Assembly (NCBI GenBank): GCA_031263035.1
Contig: JAISGP010000151.1
Location: forward strand, 1-64,000
Source of the DNA: Lachnospiraceae bacterium
GTDB taxonomy: Bacteria > Bacillota > Clostridia > Lachnospirales > Lachnospiraceae
Length of the DNA: 64,000 nucleotides
Direction of reading: 5' to 3'
The notes beneath the pieces were generated by a model. That model saw only the letters and a program-made list of their open reading frames with translations, had not been told where the DNA came from and made no database searches. Within the stretch, counting starts at the first letter, position 1; the number at the start of each line of letters is the position of its first letter. The position numbers were made by a program, and so were the translations under genes. Below are positions 34,617-43,862 of this stretch, one piece after another.

Positions 34617-35543
34617 TTAAATATTATAAGTTAACATATCAATAGTATCTTTAATTACATATTTGTAATTACTTATGCTAAACTGATTTGGTTCTAATTT
34701 TTGAATCATCTCTGAAAATTTCATACCTTTTAACTCAGAATCCATTTTAAAATCTACTTTGATATTATCTTTATATTCTGATTCTGGAATATCTATTATT
34801 TGTTTAGCAAGATCAATGCCATTATTATAAATATGAACTTTTTTTAAAATTCCTCGTATTCCTTTAAATGTATGTCCCGACCACTCTTGTAATATTAACC
34901 CCATAAGATAATAAAACTGAACATTCACAGGAGTACCTAATATAATATCAGTAGAACGCTGAATCCAAACTATTTCGAAACCATCATTGGAACCTACAAG
35001 TTGAATATCATAATGACACGGTACCAAAGCCATATCATTCAAATCATTCAATTGCCAAGAATTGATTATGAGGTCCGTTCTCAATGGATTTTCTTTGAAT
35101 TTATCAAATATATCGTATTGCTTAGCATATTGTGCGGAATATATTCGACCCATCATAAAAATACGACTATCGCCCTTATCTTTTAAATACAATTTATAAG
35201 CATCATCTATTTTCTCTTTAATTCTAAATTCTATTTCAGATTTACTCCAACCTTCCTTAGTCATCTGAAATCTCATGAAATCTTTATCCCAGAATCTTAT
35301 ATTATAATCCCAAAAATCACGAATATCAGTACTACCTTTCAAAAATAATAATAATTCGCTAACTGCTCCTTTAAACCATGATTTTCTTATAGTGATAATC
35401 GGAAACCCTTCTTCTACATTATGTTCTAATACTACCATTGGAATCTCACGTCTAATTACTCCTTTTCTATTTGGGTCTTCATACTCATATCCTGTATTAA
35501 GTATAGATTTCACGATATTTGCGTACTTAGTATCTATTTTCAT
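34617..35543 (-). CDS. thyA: thymidylate synthase (ThyA-type)
   Basis: Converts dUMP to dTMP with methylene-tetrahydrofolate. Catalytic motif ALVPCHYDIQL (Cys about residue 174), substrate motif QRSTDIILGTPVN (Arg, Ser and Asn for dUMP) and HIYNNG near the end. The Asn in GTPVN favours dUMP over dCMP, so this is a synthase rather than a dCMP hydroxymethylase. At 308 residues, length is normal. Confidence 0.85.
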   Translation of the reverse strand: MKIDTKYANIVKSILNTGYEYEDPNRKGVIRREIPMVVLEHNVEEGFPIITIRKSWFKGAVSELLLFLKGSTDIRDFWDYNIRFWDKDFMRFQMTKEGWSKSEIEFRIKEKIDDAYKLYLKDKGDSRIFMMGRIYSAQYAKQYDIFDKFKENPLRTDLIINSWQLNDLNDMALVPCHYDIQLVGSNDGFEIVWIQRSTDIILGTPVNVQFYYLMGLILQEWSGHTFKGIRGILKKVHIYNNGIDLAKQIIDIPESEYKDNIKVDFKMDSELKGMKFSEMIQKLEPNQFSISNYKYVIKDTIDMLTYNI

Positions 35544-35585
35544 ATTTTTAAAAAAGTCAATATTATTGTATTTCTTTAGACTTAG

Positions 35586-37145
35586 TTATAATGTGGTCCA
35601 ACCTTTATCTTTAAAAATCAAGATTAGTTGACTTTTACCATTTTCGTGTACCAAAGCATTAGCATTAAACCAACTTGATAATCCTTTATTATATCCTACT
35701 CTTAGTTTAGTCAACGTCCCAACAGTAGTTAAATTATCCAGTTTAAGAGGCGTATGTGTATGAGCTGTGATAAGCTTAGTATTTAATCTTTTGAACTGTG
35801 TTGCAGAACCTCTAATACCTGCATTACCAATATGACCATGTATCGCCATTTCTATACCTCTTACTTTATAACTATCATCTTCAGTTAAACATTTCACTCT
35901 ATTACCGAATTTCTGTTGTACATTATAAGGTAATATACCGTTGGGCAATTCAAGGTCTGCTTTTAATTTAGCATATTTCAAATACGCATATTTATTTTTT
36001 TCTTTTCTCCAATCTGAATCTATTATAAAGCGATCACAAAATAAATCATGGTTACTTTTTACTATAATAGGATTATACTGAATTACAGTATCTAAAAAAT
36101 CCAATGATAACTTTATTTCCTTTTCCAAATCCCAACTACCATCCATTTCTCTTTCTAATGCAATAAATGGGTCTTTTTTTTCATGATGTGAAATAGAAGA
36201 ACCATTCATTATATCATGTAAGAATATATTTTTAGGTCGGAAACGTTCTAACATTCTATAAGTTTCACCTAAAGAGTATTCACAAGTTTCACCTAAATGT
36301 AAATCACCAAGAACCATTGCTGGTATAGAATTAACCCTCGATACTTTGTTATCATTAACATAATAATCTAAATCATAAAAACTACCATTTTTATTAGCAG
36401 AAACATGCCGAATATAAAATATATTATCATCCTGTATCTCAACAATTATAAATCCGAAAGTATGATGGAATTCTCCTTTTTTACCACTCTTTGAATCCGT
36501 GTAATTTTCAACGGTAACCGAACCAGTACTTAATAAAAACTTAGGAATATTATCACCAACCGCAGGGATAGTCACCAAATGTTGTCGAGGATGACCTATT
36601 ATACAACTTTCATCTTTTGTCAATCCTTCTATACCAGATAAAGGCATACTTGCAGTAGGTTGTGTTTTCAAATCAGCTGCTACTGTCAAATTGTTATGTA
36701 ACTTATATCGGTTTGCTATTAGATAATCGTGCAACTTGGAGTCCCACCAGTCATTTGGTAATTCTTTAAATGTACTGGTTGGATTTTTATATCTGATGGG
36801 GATTACTTCTATTTCAGCATTTAGATATTTAGAATATGATAGTATATTTTTCCAAAAAGGTTTGTTAATCTTAGTAGCATTTTGAGCTGAAGTTATAATG
36901 TAATATTTAGATTTAGATATTTTTTTATCTAAAGCTTTTTTAAATACTTCAGAATCTTCTATCATTTTATTTTTATTATCCGTTAGATTTAAACCTTTAA
37001 TCCAACGTCGTATCTTTCTAGCAATAGATGGGTTATAATTAAAATTATATTTTAAAGCTAATTCTTCAGCCGCTTTCTCAGAACTATTTGTCTTTTTATA
37101 AAGTTCCAATACTTCATCTAAATGGTCGTCCTTAGTTATCTTCAT
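35586..37145 (-). CDS. calcineurin-like phosphoesterase, T5 A1-like
   Basis: 519 residues. The N-terminal helix-turn-helix-like segment (SSEKAAEELALKYN) is followed by a central region PRQHLVTIPAVGDNIPKFLL / SGKKGEFHHTFGFIIVEI like phage T5 A1 DNA-transfer proteins, and a metallophosphoesterase core LGDLHLGE, KSNHDLF, AIHGHIG, TAHTHTP. Likely a nuclease acting on host or phage DNA. Overlaps phoH by 14 bases. Confidence 0.7.
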   Translation of the reverse strand: MKITKDDHLDEVLELYKKTNSSEKAAEELALKYNFNYNPSIARKIRRWIKGLNLTDNKNKMIEDSEVFKKALDKKISKSKYYIITSAQNATKINKPFWKNILSYSKYLNAEIEVIPIRYKNPTSTFKELPNDWWDSKLHDYLIANRYKLHNNLTVAADLKTQPTASMPLSGIEGLTKDESCIIGHPRQHLVTIPAVGDNIPKFLLSTGSVTVENYTDSKSGKKGEFHHTFGFIIVEIQDDNIFYIRHVSANKNGSFYDLDYYVNDNKVSRVNSIPAMVLGDLHLGETCEYSLGETYRMLERFRPKNIFLHDIMNGSSISHHEKKDPFIALEREMDGSWDLEKEIKLSLDFLDTVIQYNPIIVKSNHDLFCDRFIIDSDWRKEKNKYAYLKYAKLKADLELPNGILPYNVQQKFGNRVKCLTEDDSYKVRGIEMAIHGHIGNAGIRGSATQFKRLNTKLITAHTHTPLKLDNLTTVGTLTKLRVGYNKGLSSWFNANALVHENGKSQLILIFKDKGWTTL

Positions 37146-37812
37146 TTTGATTAGTATCTTTCAAATTGTTACCAGAATACTCATAATCTAATATTTTACC
37201 AACTAAATCCGATCTATGATTATTCTTAAGTTTAAAGTATTCAATTCCCTCTATCCTCTTCGATAATTCAATAGCATAATGTAAACCAGTATGAGAGTCT
37301 TTTATATCACTTTGATTTACATCTCCATTTATGATAATACGCCCGTTTTTACCCAAGCGGGTTAATATAGCTAACATTTCATGTTTAGTTAAATTTTGAG
37401 CTTCTTCTACAACGAGTATATCTTGAATTGTTTTACCACGGATATACGCTAAAGGGGTACCATCTATTTCTTTAGATTGGATATGTTTATCCACTTTATC
37501 TTTGTCATAACAAGCATATAAGTTTTCTTTGAATGCTTCTAAGTATGGGTTCAGCTTATCCGTAATATCACCAGGTAAATAACCCATATCACGACCTGTT
37601 ACAACATTAGCCCTAGTTACATATATCTTTTTTACTTCTTTTTTAAATAGTAAATCTAATGCTGTTTGTGCTGCTACTAAACTTTTACCACTACCCGCAA
37701 AACCTGTAATAACAACAATTTGATTATTAAATATAGATTCTTTTACTTTTTTCTGGTCATCATCCAGTGTAATCTTATATTTAATTTCATTTTTTAATAC
37801 TCTACCTGCCAT
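37132..37812 (-). CDS. phoH: PhoH-like ATPase
   Basis: P-loop ATPase of the PhoH family: Walker A GFAGSGKS (near residue 37), the family marker DMGYLPGD, Walker B ILVVEEAQNLT and the sensor GDVNQSD. Common in large phages; proposed to act on RNA, exact role unsettled. Its start overlaps the next gene's stop by one base. Confidence 0.9.
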   Translation of the reverse strand: MAGRVLKNEIKYKITLDDDQKKVKESIFNNQIVVITGFAGSGKSLVAAQTALDLLFKKEVKKIYVTRANVVTGRDMGYLPGDITDKLNPYLEAFKENLYACYDKDKVDKHIQSKEIDGTPLAYIRGKTIQDILVVEEAQNLTKHEMLAILTRLGKNGRIIINGDVNQSDIKDSHTGLHYAIELSKRIEGIEYFKLKNNHRSDLVGKILDYEYSGNNLKDTNQNEDN

Positions 37813-38270
37813 TAATTTATAATTTTATTCCCAAAACGCCGTATTGATACACCATCATTCAGATATTTATCAGATTCTAATGCACCTTGGCACATTATTT
37901 CTTTAGCTTCTTGGAAACTAAGGTCCATATCATTTGTTGAAAAAGATAAAATTTCACGTTTTATATTATATTTATTAATATTATCTTTTATGAATTTATT
38001 ACTTGACATATAAGTTTTCCAATCTGATTCTTTGATAATATATTCGTATTTCTTTTTACGTTTATCTGTATGCAAAGATAATTCTTTTTTTCCAAAATTA
38101 CGCTTTCTTTTTGAAAAAATATTTTTTTTGCCAATATAATAATATTCAACTTTATTGGTTTTTTTATCATACAGTGTTAAATGATACACAAAACCCCAAA
38201 CTTTAGGTTCAACGTCTTGCATATCATCAATAGATAAGACAGGCTTATTTAGATAGGTCCATTCATTCAT
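37812..38270 (-). CDS. GIY-YIG-like (SegE-type) endonuclease
   Basis: The N-terminal GFVYHLTLYD...VEYYYIGKK looks like a diverged GIY-YIG pair, followed by basic text and WKTYMSSNKFIKD resembling T4 SegE-like phage nucleases. Possible free-standing homing endonuclease or resolvase. Moderate confidence in the family. Confidence 0.55.
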   Translation of the reverse strand: MNEWTYLNKPVLSIDDMQDVEPKVWGFVYHLTLYDKKTNKVEYYYIGKKNIFSKRKRNFGKKELSLHTDKRKKKYEYIIKESDWKTYMSSNKFIKDNINKYNIKREILSFSTNDMDLSFQEAKEIMCQGALESDKYLNDGVSIRRFGNKIIN

Positions 38271-38279
38271 TATTTTTTT

Positions 38280-38516
38280 TTATTTTTCAATTTGCTCTTT
38301 AATTTCATCGAGATATAAATCTGTTAATTGCATTCTATCGTTATAGTTCAAAAGATGTATATTATCAATATTAAATTCGACTAAAGAATCTGTTATATGA
38401 CCATGCTTATATTTTCTATGTTTAGTATAAAAATCAAAATTATCGTAAATTTTCTTAATATCTTCCTCAAATTCAGAAAAAGTTTTATCAGACCATTCTT
38501 TTAAAAAATCATCCAT
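38280..38516 (-). CDS. hypothetical protein, 78 aa
   Basis: Small acidic helical protein between recA and the GIY-YIG-like gene. No family recognised. Confidence 0.55.
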   Translation of the reverse strand: MDDFLKEWSDKTFSEFEEDIKKIYDNFDFYTKHRKYKHGHITDSLVEFNIDNIHLLNYNDRMQLTDLYLDEIKEQIEK

Positions 38517-38524
38517 TTTAATTG

Positions 38525-39502
38525 TTATAATTTATAATAAGCTTTAATTTTATTTTCCAATTCTTCTGTCAGTTCAGGATTATCCCGAAGTGTTTCCTTT
38601 ACGCCATTAGAACCTTGCCCCAACTTAACATCACCATAGCTATACCAAGAACCTGCTTTTTCTATTACACCATATTTAACTCCGTAATATACTATTTCAC
38701 TATAAATATCAATCCCTTTTCCGAAAGTTATATCAAATTCACAGCTTCTAAATGGAGGAAATGTTTTATTTTTTACTGTTTTGGCAGTAACCTTAGAATT
38801 AACAATATCCCCATCATCATCCAGTTCTGTACCTTTTTTCTTACGAAGATCAATTCTTATGGAAGCATAAAATTTCATTGCATTTCCTCCGCTGGTAACT
38901 TCTGGTGATCCATACATTACTCCAATTTTTTCACGTAACTGATTAGTCCAATATACTACTGTTTTAGTATTATTCGCTTTAGATGTAAGCTTCCTACAAG
39001 CCTGTGACATCAACCTGGCATGTAACCCTAATACGGAATCCCCAATTTCACCATCTATTTCTTTTTTAGGTGTTAATGCAGCAATAGAATCTATAACTAT
39101 CATGGATATTTCACCCGATTCGATTAACTCTTCCGCTATATCTAAACCTTCTTCTCCAGATGATGGCTGAACTATTAAAATCTCATCCATTTTTAATCCT
39201 AAGGCTTCAGCATAATTTCTGTCAAACGCATGTTCAGCATCAATAATTGCTACTCTTTTATTAGGGTATTTTTTTTGTGCCTGAATCATTCCGTGAATGG
39301 AAATTGTAGTTTTTCCCGAACTCTCAGGGGCATATACCTCAACGAATCGCCCGAGTGGGTAACCACCTCCTGTGATTATATCTAATCCCAAACTACCTGT
39401 CGGAATTCTTTCGATTTCAATACGCTCATCTCCACTTAAAACACTTCCTTTTCCATGTTTTTTTGTGATATTTTCTAAAGCTTTGGTTAAGTTATCTCCC
39501 AT
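38525..39502 (-). CDS. recA: RecA-like recombinase
   Basis: Homologous strand-exchange ATPase. Walker A APESSGKTT (near residue 64; the usual leading Gly is Ala), Walker B MIVIDSIAAL, L2 and core text GGNAMKFYASIRIDL, and the DNA-binding WTNQLREKIGVMYGSPE. At 325 residues it lacks part of the bacterial C-terminal tail. Complete and in the replication operon. Confidence 0.92.
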   Translation of the reverse strand: MGDNLTKALENITKKHGKGSVLSGDERIEIERIPTGSLGLDIITGGGYPLGRFVEVYAPESSGKTTISIHGMIQAQKKYPNKRVAIIDAEHAFDRNYAEALGLKMDEILIVQPSSGEEGLDIAEELIESGEISMIVIDSIAALTPKKEIDGEIGDSVLGLHARLMSQACRKLTSKANNTKTVVYWTNQLREKIGVMYGSPEVTSGGNAMKFYASIRIDLRKKKGTELDDDGDIVNSKVTAKTVKNKTFPPFRSCEFDITFGKGIDIYSEIVYYGVKYGVIEKAGSWYSYGDVKLGQGSNGVKETLRDNPELTEELENKIKAYYKL

Positions 39503-40377
39503 TTTATTTTATTTAATATGCTATTTTTATCATTATTCCAATCTTCTTCTTCAATATGCAAAAGTTGTATTCCTTGTTCACAACATAGACTTGTTTTGAC
39601 CTCTCTATGATTAGGTTCTCTGAATTTTTCAGAATGCCAATATGTCCCATTATATTCAAGTGCTACTTTAAGTGACGGTATGTAAATATCTAATTCATAG
39701 GGTTTTATAATTTTACGATTTGATTGTTGTGCATCTTTTCGATATTTTAGTATAAATTCAAATATTTCTTGTTCAGCTTTTGACACCTTATTTACACATT
39801 TTCGACAACCTTGTCCTTGTAGGTGTTTATACGGTTTTTGTTCAAACAAACCATGTTTTGGGCAAATTATCTGAACTTTTGTATCAGCATTTACATATTC
39901 AACCTTAGAATAATCATAATAATCTCCGTGCAAATTTTTAAATTTTTCTAAAATATCATATAAATTATCTTTAAATTTATTTCTTAATATATTATATCCA
40001 CATTTTCTACAACCATTTCCATTTAAATGCTCCTTAGGATTTTGTTAAAAAATACCATGTTCGGGACAAATAATCTTAATTTTAGTGCGACTATTTTTAT
40101 ATTTAACCTCAGAATAATCATATTTATTTTTATGGATTGATACTGCTTTATTTATGAATTCTTCAGTAGTTTTTTCTATACCTCCTTTACATTTAGGACA
40201 ACCATTTTTTTGAGATATATGATTATTAGGTCTTTGGAAAAATAAACCGTGAATAGGGCAAATAATCTGAACTTTAGTACGATTATCAATATAATTTACT
40301 TTTGAATAATCATATTTATAACCATGTACTTTTAAACACCTATATATAAATTCATTTTTCGTTAATCTTTCGGACAT
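39487..40377 (-). pseudogene. zinc-ribbon/Vsr-like homing endonuclease, interrupted by TAA
   Basis: N-terminal repeats of the type YDYSKVNYIDNRTKVQIICP...HGLF...GCPKC (two or three zinc ribbons) and a Vsr/EDxHD-like nuclease end (YELDIYIPSLKVALEYNGTY, WHSEKF). The frame is broken by a TAA near 40044 at a position where intact relatives have Tyr (GIF-Y-Q). Otherwise full length, about 296 residues. Inserted between recA and the helicase gene; overlaps both. Confidence 0.7.
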
Positions 40378-41864
40378 TATTCTTGTACTTGTATATCCCC
40401 GTGTATTAATTTTTCTATCCCTATTTTAAGCTTAAGTTGAGCATCAGATTTCCACTCAAAATTAGAATACATCCACATTACATATTTCTTGTCTTTTTTA
40501 TAAACATCTTCTAAATCCATACCGTTATATTTACCGAATCTGATTTTAATACTATCCTCTAATAGAGTTTTAGTAACAACTTTATTTGAATTATTTTGAA
40601 GTTTAGGTTGTGGATTATTGTATTGAGCTATAACCTGCTCTCTACTCGGAGTTTTCCAGTTTCCTATCGGAACACCTGTCATAATATGATTATTATTCCA
40701 CATTGCAAAACCACCAGTATAATCGTGTTTTTCAAAGGTTATATCTTCTATTTTACCAAATCTTTCATAATTAGTAGTTAAATCAACTACTACTGCTTTT
40801 TTCTTATATATTGATTTATCTGGTAAAATTATAGGTCTAACAATTCTACCTACAATCTGATAATATAAACCAAAAGAATTGGTATTACGAGCTAATATAA
40901 TAGCATCTAATTCAGGATGGTCAAAACCAGTAGTCAATATGCCAACATTTACCAAAACTGATATTTTACCACTTTTAAAATCAGATATAAGTTGTTTCCT
41001 ATCTTTAGCTGACGTATATGAGCTTATTATGTTAAAATCGGGATGTCTATTTACCAGAATTTCAGCATTTATCAAATCTGGTACAAAAATTATAATACTT
41101 TTTTTGCCTTCTGATTTTAGCACTTCATACTCTTCCAATATCCTTTCATTAGTATTATTATATTCATATGATTCAATAATACTTTCATTCGTAAACTCAG
41201 AACCTGTCGAATTTAATTTTAAAAATTTCGAATCAACATCTCCAAAATGTCGGTACTCAATATCAGCCCAGTATTCATCTTTTACGTCTGATATTTGGGT
41301 TACATGAAATATATCAGCACCATACCAAAAAGACCTCCTCGACCTATTTATCATTTTTAATACAGAACCATCCATTCTGGTATTCGTCAACTGTATAGGC
41401 GTTGCCGTTAGTCCCATAATCTTATATGGGTTTATTTCTTCCAAAGCCTTATTAAAAATACCCTTGCTTGAAATTTTAGATTTCTTAAGAGTATTAGTCA
41501 TCCCATAATGACATTCATCAACAACTACCGTCTTAAAACCTTTAAAGTGATGTATATTTTTAGCTACGGTTTGAGGCGTAGCATATGTCAAATCCGAAAT
41601 GTTTTTAATATTAGCAGAGGCTGAATATATAGAAGGGTCTAACCCAAAACTCCTTGCTTTTTCTAAATTTTGATTTAACAATTCGATATTAGGTTGTATC
41701 ACTAATGTTTTAGAATTGGATAAATCTGAAATTATAGCAGTATCTATACTTTTACCAGAACCAACTGGTTTAACGATTATACCCTTATTGGCAGACTTAT
41801 TTTCTAAAAAAGCTTCTATATCTTTTTTAGTTTTTTCCTGATATTCTCTAAGTTTAAATTTCAT
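40377..41864 (-). CDS. SF2 DNA/RNA helicase with DUF3820-like tail
   Basis: Superfamily 2 ATPase: Walker A VKPVGSGKS (near 31), VVVDECHYG (motif II, DECH), GLTATP (III), and helicase-C text ILTTGFDHPELDAIILAR and QIVGRIVRP (V, VI). The C-terminal FGKYNGMDLEDVYKKDKKYV resembles DUF3820. First gene of the leftward replication block; its ATG lies about five bases after a -7 box, so the mRNA is nearly leaderless. Confidence 0.85.
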   Translation of the reverse strand: MKFKLREYQEKTKKDIEAFLENKSANKGIIVKPVGSGKSIDTAIISDLSNSKTLVIQPNIELLNQNLEKARSFGLDPSIYSASANIKNISDLTYATPQTVAKNIHHFKGFKTVVVDECHYGMTNTLKKSKISSKGIFNKALEEINPYKIMGLTATPIQLTNTRMDGSVLKMINRSRRSFWYGADIFHVTQISDVKDEYWADIEYRHFGDVDSKFLKLNSTGSEFTNESIIESYEYNNTNERILEEYEVLKSEGKKSIIIFVPDLINAEILVNRHPDFNIISSYTSAKDRKQLISDFKSGKISVLVNVGILTTGFDHPELDAIILARNTNSFGLYYQIVGRIVRPIILPDKSIYKKKAVVVDLTTNYERFGKIEDITFEKHDYTGGFAMWNNNHIMTGVPIGNWKTPSREQVIAQYNNPQPKLQNNSNKVVTKTLLEDSIKIRFGKYNGMDLEDVYKKDKKYVMWMYSNFEWKSDAQLKLKIGIEKLIHGDIQVQE

Positions 41865-41868
41865 AGTA

Positions 41869-41876
41869 CAAATATA
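41869..41876 (-). promoter_or_regulatory. -7 box of the leftward replication promoter
   Basis: Leftward TATATTTG followed by TACT and the helicase ATG. The -33 region is TTTT at a 20-base distance. Confidence 0.55.
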
Positions 41877-42030
41877 CTAAATTTAAACTTACCATAAAAA
41901 TAAAATGTTGATTTTTAATATAAATATAAACTTTAACAAAACTTTAACATTTTCGCGAAAACTGTTAAAAAATCACTTGAAACTACGATTATCATTGGCT
42001 TAATGTTACTTTAAATATTTTTTAATACAC

Positions 42031-42061
42031 TTGACTTTTAAAAATTTTTTTCGTAACTTTG
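42031..42061 (+). promoter_or_regulatory. Bacteroidota promoter for ncRNA 42065-42345
   Basis: TTG (42031-42033), 20-base spacer, TAACTTTG (42054-42061). Confidence 0.7.
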
Positions 42062-42064
42062 CCT

Positions 42065-42345
42065 CAGCCACTTTCGGCGATGCCATTGTCAAAAACAAAA
42101 TAGCAATTTCGCCTCAAGGTCAGCTTGTCTGAGCTTGATTGCCCGCCTGGCAAGGGAAGGCTACCAAGTAAACCAATCACAAAGCCAGGCAGCACAAGCA
42201 TACGCTAAGGTCTTCATCAAGAGTTCCGGCGACGTGATAAGGGAGTGCTATGTGTATCGACAAAAGTCTCGTTTCCACTTCGTTCCACGATTCTTTTATC
42301 ATACATATAATAAGGTATAAAAATTAAAATTTTTATTTATACGTT
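42065..42345 (+). ncRNA. candidate small RNA, about 280 nt
   Basis: Transcript predicted from the promoter at 42031 to a hairpin ATAAAAATT/AATTTTTAT followed by a T-run (about 42313-42348). The first 250 bases are clearly more GC-rich than their surroundings. A 61-codon TTG frame (42135-42320) exists but lacks ATG or an upstream signal. It may be a regulatory RNA or a transferred gene fragment. Confidence 0.45.
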
Positions 42346-42493
42346 TTTTGATAAAAAGTGTATTAAACTTTATATTTTGAATATCTTATTTCAGTTCTAA
42401 TTATTCTGTATGTTTTGAACCTAATACTAACTGCATAATATACTGTTGACATCATTCTGCACAATTCATTCCGATTGTAATTATTCAACATTA

Positions 42494-42520
42494 AACCCGC
42501 TACCGTTATGATAGCGGGTT
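42494..42520. terminator. bidirectional-type hairpin
   Basis: AACCCGCTA and TAGCGGGTT form a strong stem after the 87-aa gene (leftward) and downstream of the small RNA (rightward); T-runs are short. Confidence 0.5.
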
Positions 42521-42541
42521 ATTTAATAATAACAATTTAAT

Positions 42542-42805
42542 TTAAAAAAGCTGACCTCTATTTTCGAAATGTGTATATGTATTTAACGTTACTTCAGCAA
42601 ATAATCTGAATAGTATATTCATAATATCAGCAGGTACAGTATGATTAGAATACACTAAATAAAAACTGAATAAATTTTCTCTAAGATAGTTTTCATTTTC
42701 AAGTAACCATTCATCGTTTATCCTTAATGGCAAGTAACCACCATCTTTGAATTCAGTATAAAATTCATGATAATCTAAAACTTCAATATTTTTGTTCTCT
42801 TCCAT
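42542..42805 (-). CDS. hypothetical protein, 87 aa
   Basis: Acidic protein, single gene in the divergent region. No family recognised. Confidence 0.55.
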   Translation of the reverse strand: MEENKNIEVLDYHEFYTEFKDGGYLPLRINDEWLLENENYLRENLFSFYLVYSNHTVPADIMNILFRLFAEVTLNTYTHFENRGQLF

Positions 42806-42940
42806 TGTTTTTCTTTATTTGTACAAAAATACAAACTATCCTAAAATTGTTAAAAAGGATTAATTTTAAAATTAAATCTAAAATTAATATCATGAATATT
42901 AGAACATTACAAAAAAGCGTTAATTTTATAATTAATACAT

Positions 42941-42971
42941 TTGCATATTAAAAAAATATGTTTTACCTTTG
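42941..42971 (+). promoter_or_regulatory. Bacteroidota promoter for the large ncRNA
   Basis: TTG (42941-42943), 20-base spacer, TACCTTTG (42964-42971); same geometry as the promoter at 42031. Confidence 0.7.
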
Positions 42972-42974
42972 TGG

Positions 42975-43571
42975 TCATATAGAAATTGTTATCTACGTTT
43001 GTATAGTTAATATAACATAAGACGTCTATGTAGGCGCAGTTTTAATTCTACAAAAATATTGTAAATATGTAGCCGATGGATGAGTACGCTATTATTTATG
43101 AGCTTTAATAACTTTTATATAAATTTGTCTGTTAAATACAGACCCCGATATTAGAATTAAGTTATTTATATAATGATTTAATTCAAAATATTATATAATC
43201 GAATAGTTCCTGAGGCGAGATGCAAATGTTCTAACAGTAGATTATATAATCGGCTATAATTGGCGGGTTAACCATTTGGGTTATAGCTTAAACTGCAACA
43301 AAGGGAATGGCAGAAGGATGGCTTAGTTGAGTAATCCTTGGTGAAATCCGAAAACTCAAAGTCTGTGGATATATTTAAATATATCACGATAGGCTCGTGA
43401 CGGCGACATACTATTCAGAGTATCGCATAGAACGACATAAGTTTTACGCTATCTTCGGATTGTGTCAATTTTGAGGACACACTGCCTTTTTTGGTGGAGC
43501 TTTGCTTTATACCTACTCAAAATTTATGGTATAAATGCTTAGGGAAACCTATGTCGTTCTATCTCCACCAA
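42975..43571 (+). ncRNA. large structured non-coding RNA, about 600 nt, pseudoknotted
   Basis: No open frame of note. Many helices are visible: GCTATAA/TTATAGC (43253/43282), TTGAGT/ACTCAA, TCACGA/TCGTGA, GTGTC/GACAC, and TTTATACC/GGTATAAA. The strongest is a 13-bp helix ATAGAACGACATA (43427) with TATGTCGTTCTAT (43549), crossed by TGGTGGAG (about 43491) with CTCCACCA (43563): a true pseudoknot. Size and phage context recall the ornate large RNAs (ROOL, GOLLD), but I cannot assign a family. Confidence 0.65.
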
Positions 43572-43704
43572 TTCAGTTTTGTATTACAGTTAGTATTAGA
43601 GATTAGTATTAGATATATTATTTAAAGTTATAATAATAATTAATAAATAAATTTAAAATTAAATAATATTAAGATTAAATAATATTAATCAAAAGAGGGG
43701 TGGT

Positions 43705-43833
43705 ATGCCCAATCCTGAAGAAATCTACCCTATGGAGGCAAAATCGATAAAGAAATCATTTGAAGGGGCCATTTTTAGAAAAATAAATTATTTTATGATG
43801 AAAAGATTTGGATATTTCAAATCTTTTTTTTAG
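43705..43833 (+). CDS. possible 42-aa peptide between the large RNA and groEL
   Basis: A frame MPNPEEIYPMEAKSIKKSFE begins after a purine-rich stretch (AGAGGGG) and ends within the terminator hairpin at 43800-43832. Because its last ten codons are the hairpin itself, this may instead be structured RNA. Confidence 0.25.
   Translation: MPNPEEIYPMEAKSIKKSFEGAIFRKINYFMMKRFGYFKSFF
43800..43832 (+). terminator. intrinsic terminator
   Basis: AAAAGATTTG and CAAATCTTTT pair around a seven-base loop, followed by TTTTTAG; it closes the ncRNA region before the chaperonin gene. Confidence 0.7.
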
Positions 43834-43862
43834 TTTTGTATAGTTATATAATAAAAATATTA

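Noticed and set aside
42135..42320. 61-aa TTG-initiated protein
   Set aside because: No ATG, no leader signal, and the promoter places the start 70 bases upstream in a different frame; a non-coding RNA is the simpler reading.
42975..43571. tmRNA, because the RNA ends near CTCCACCA
   Set aside because: The partner of CTCCACCA is an internal TGGTGGAG rather than a 5' acceptor strand, there is no T-arm with TTCRANTC, and no tag reading frame fits.
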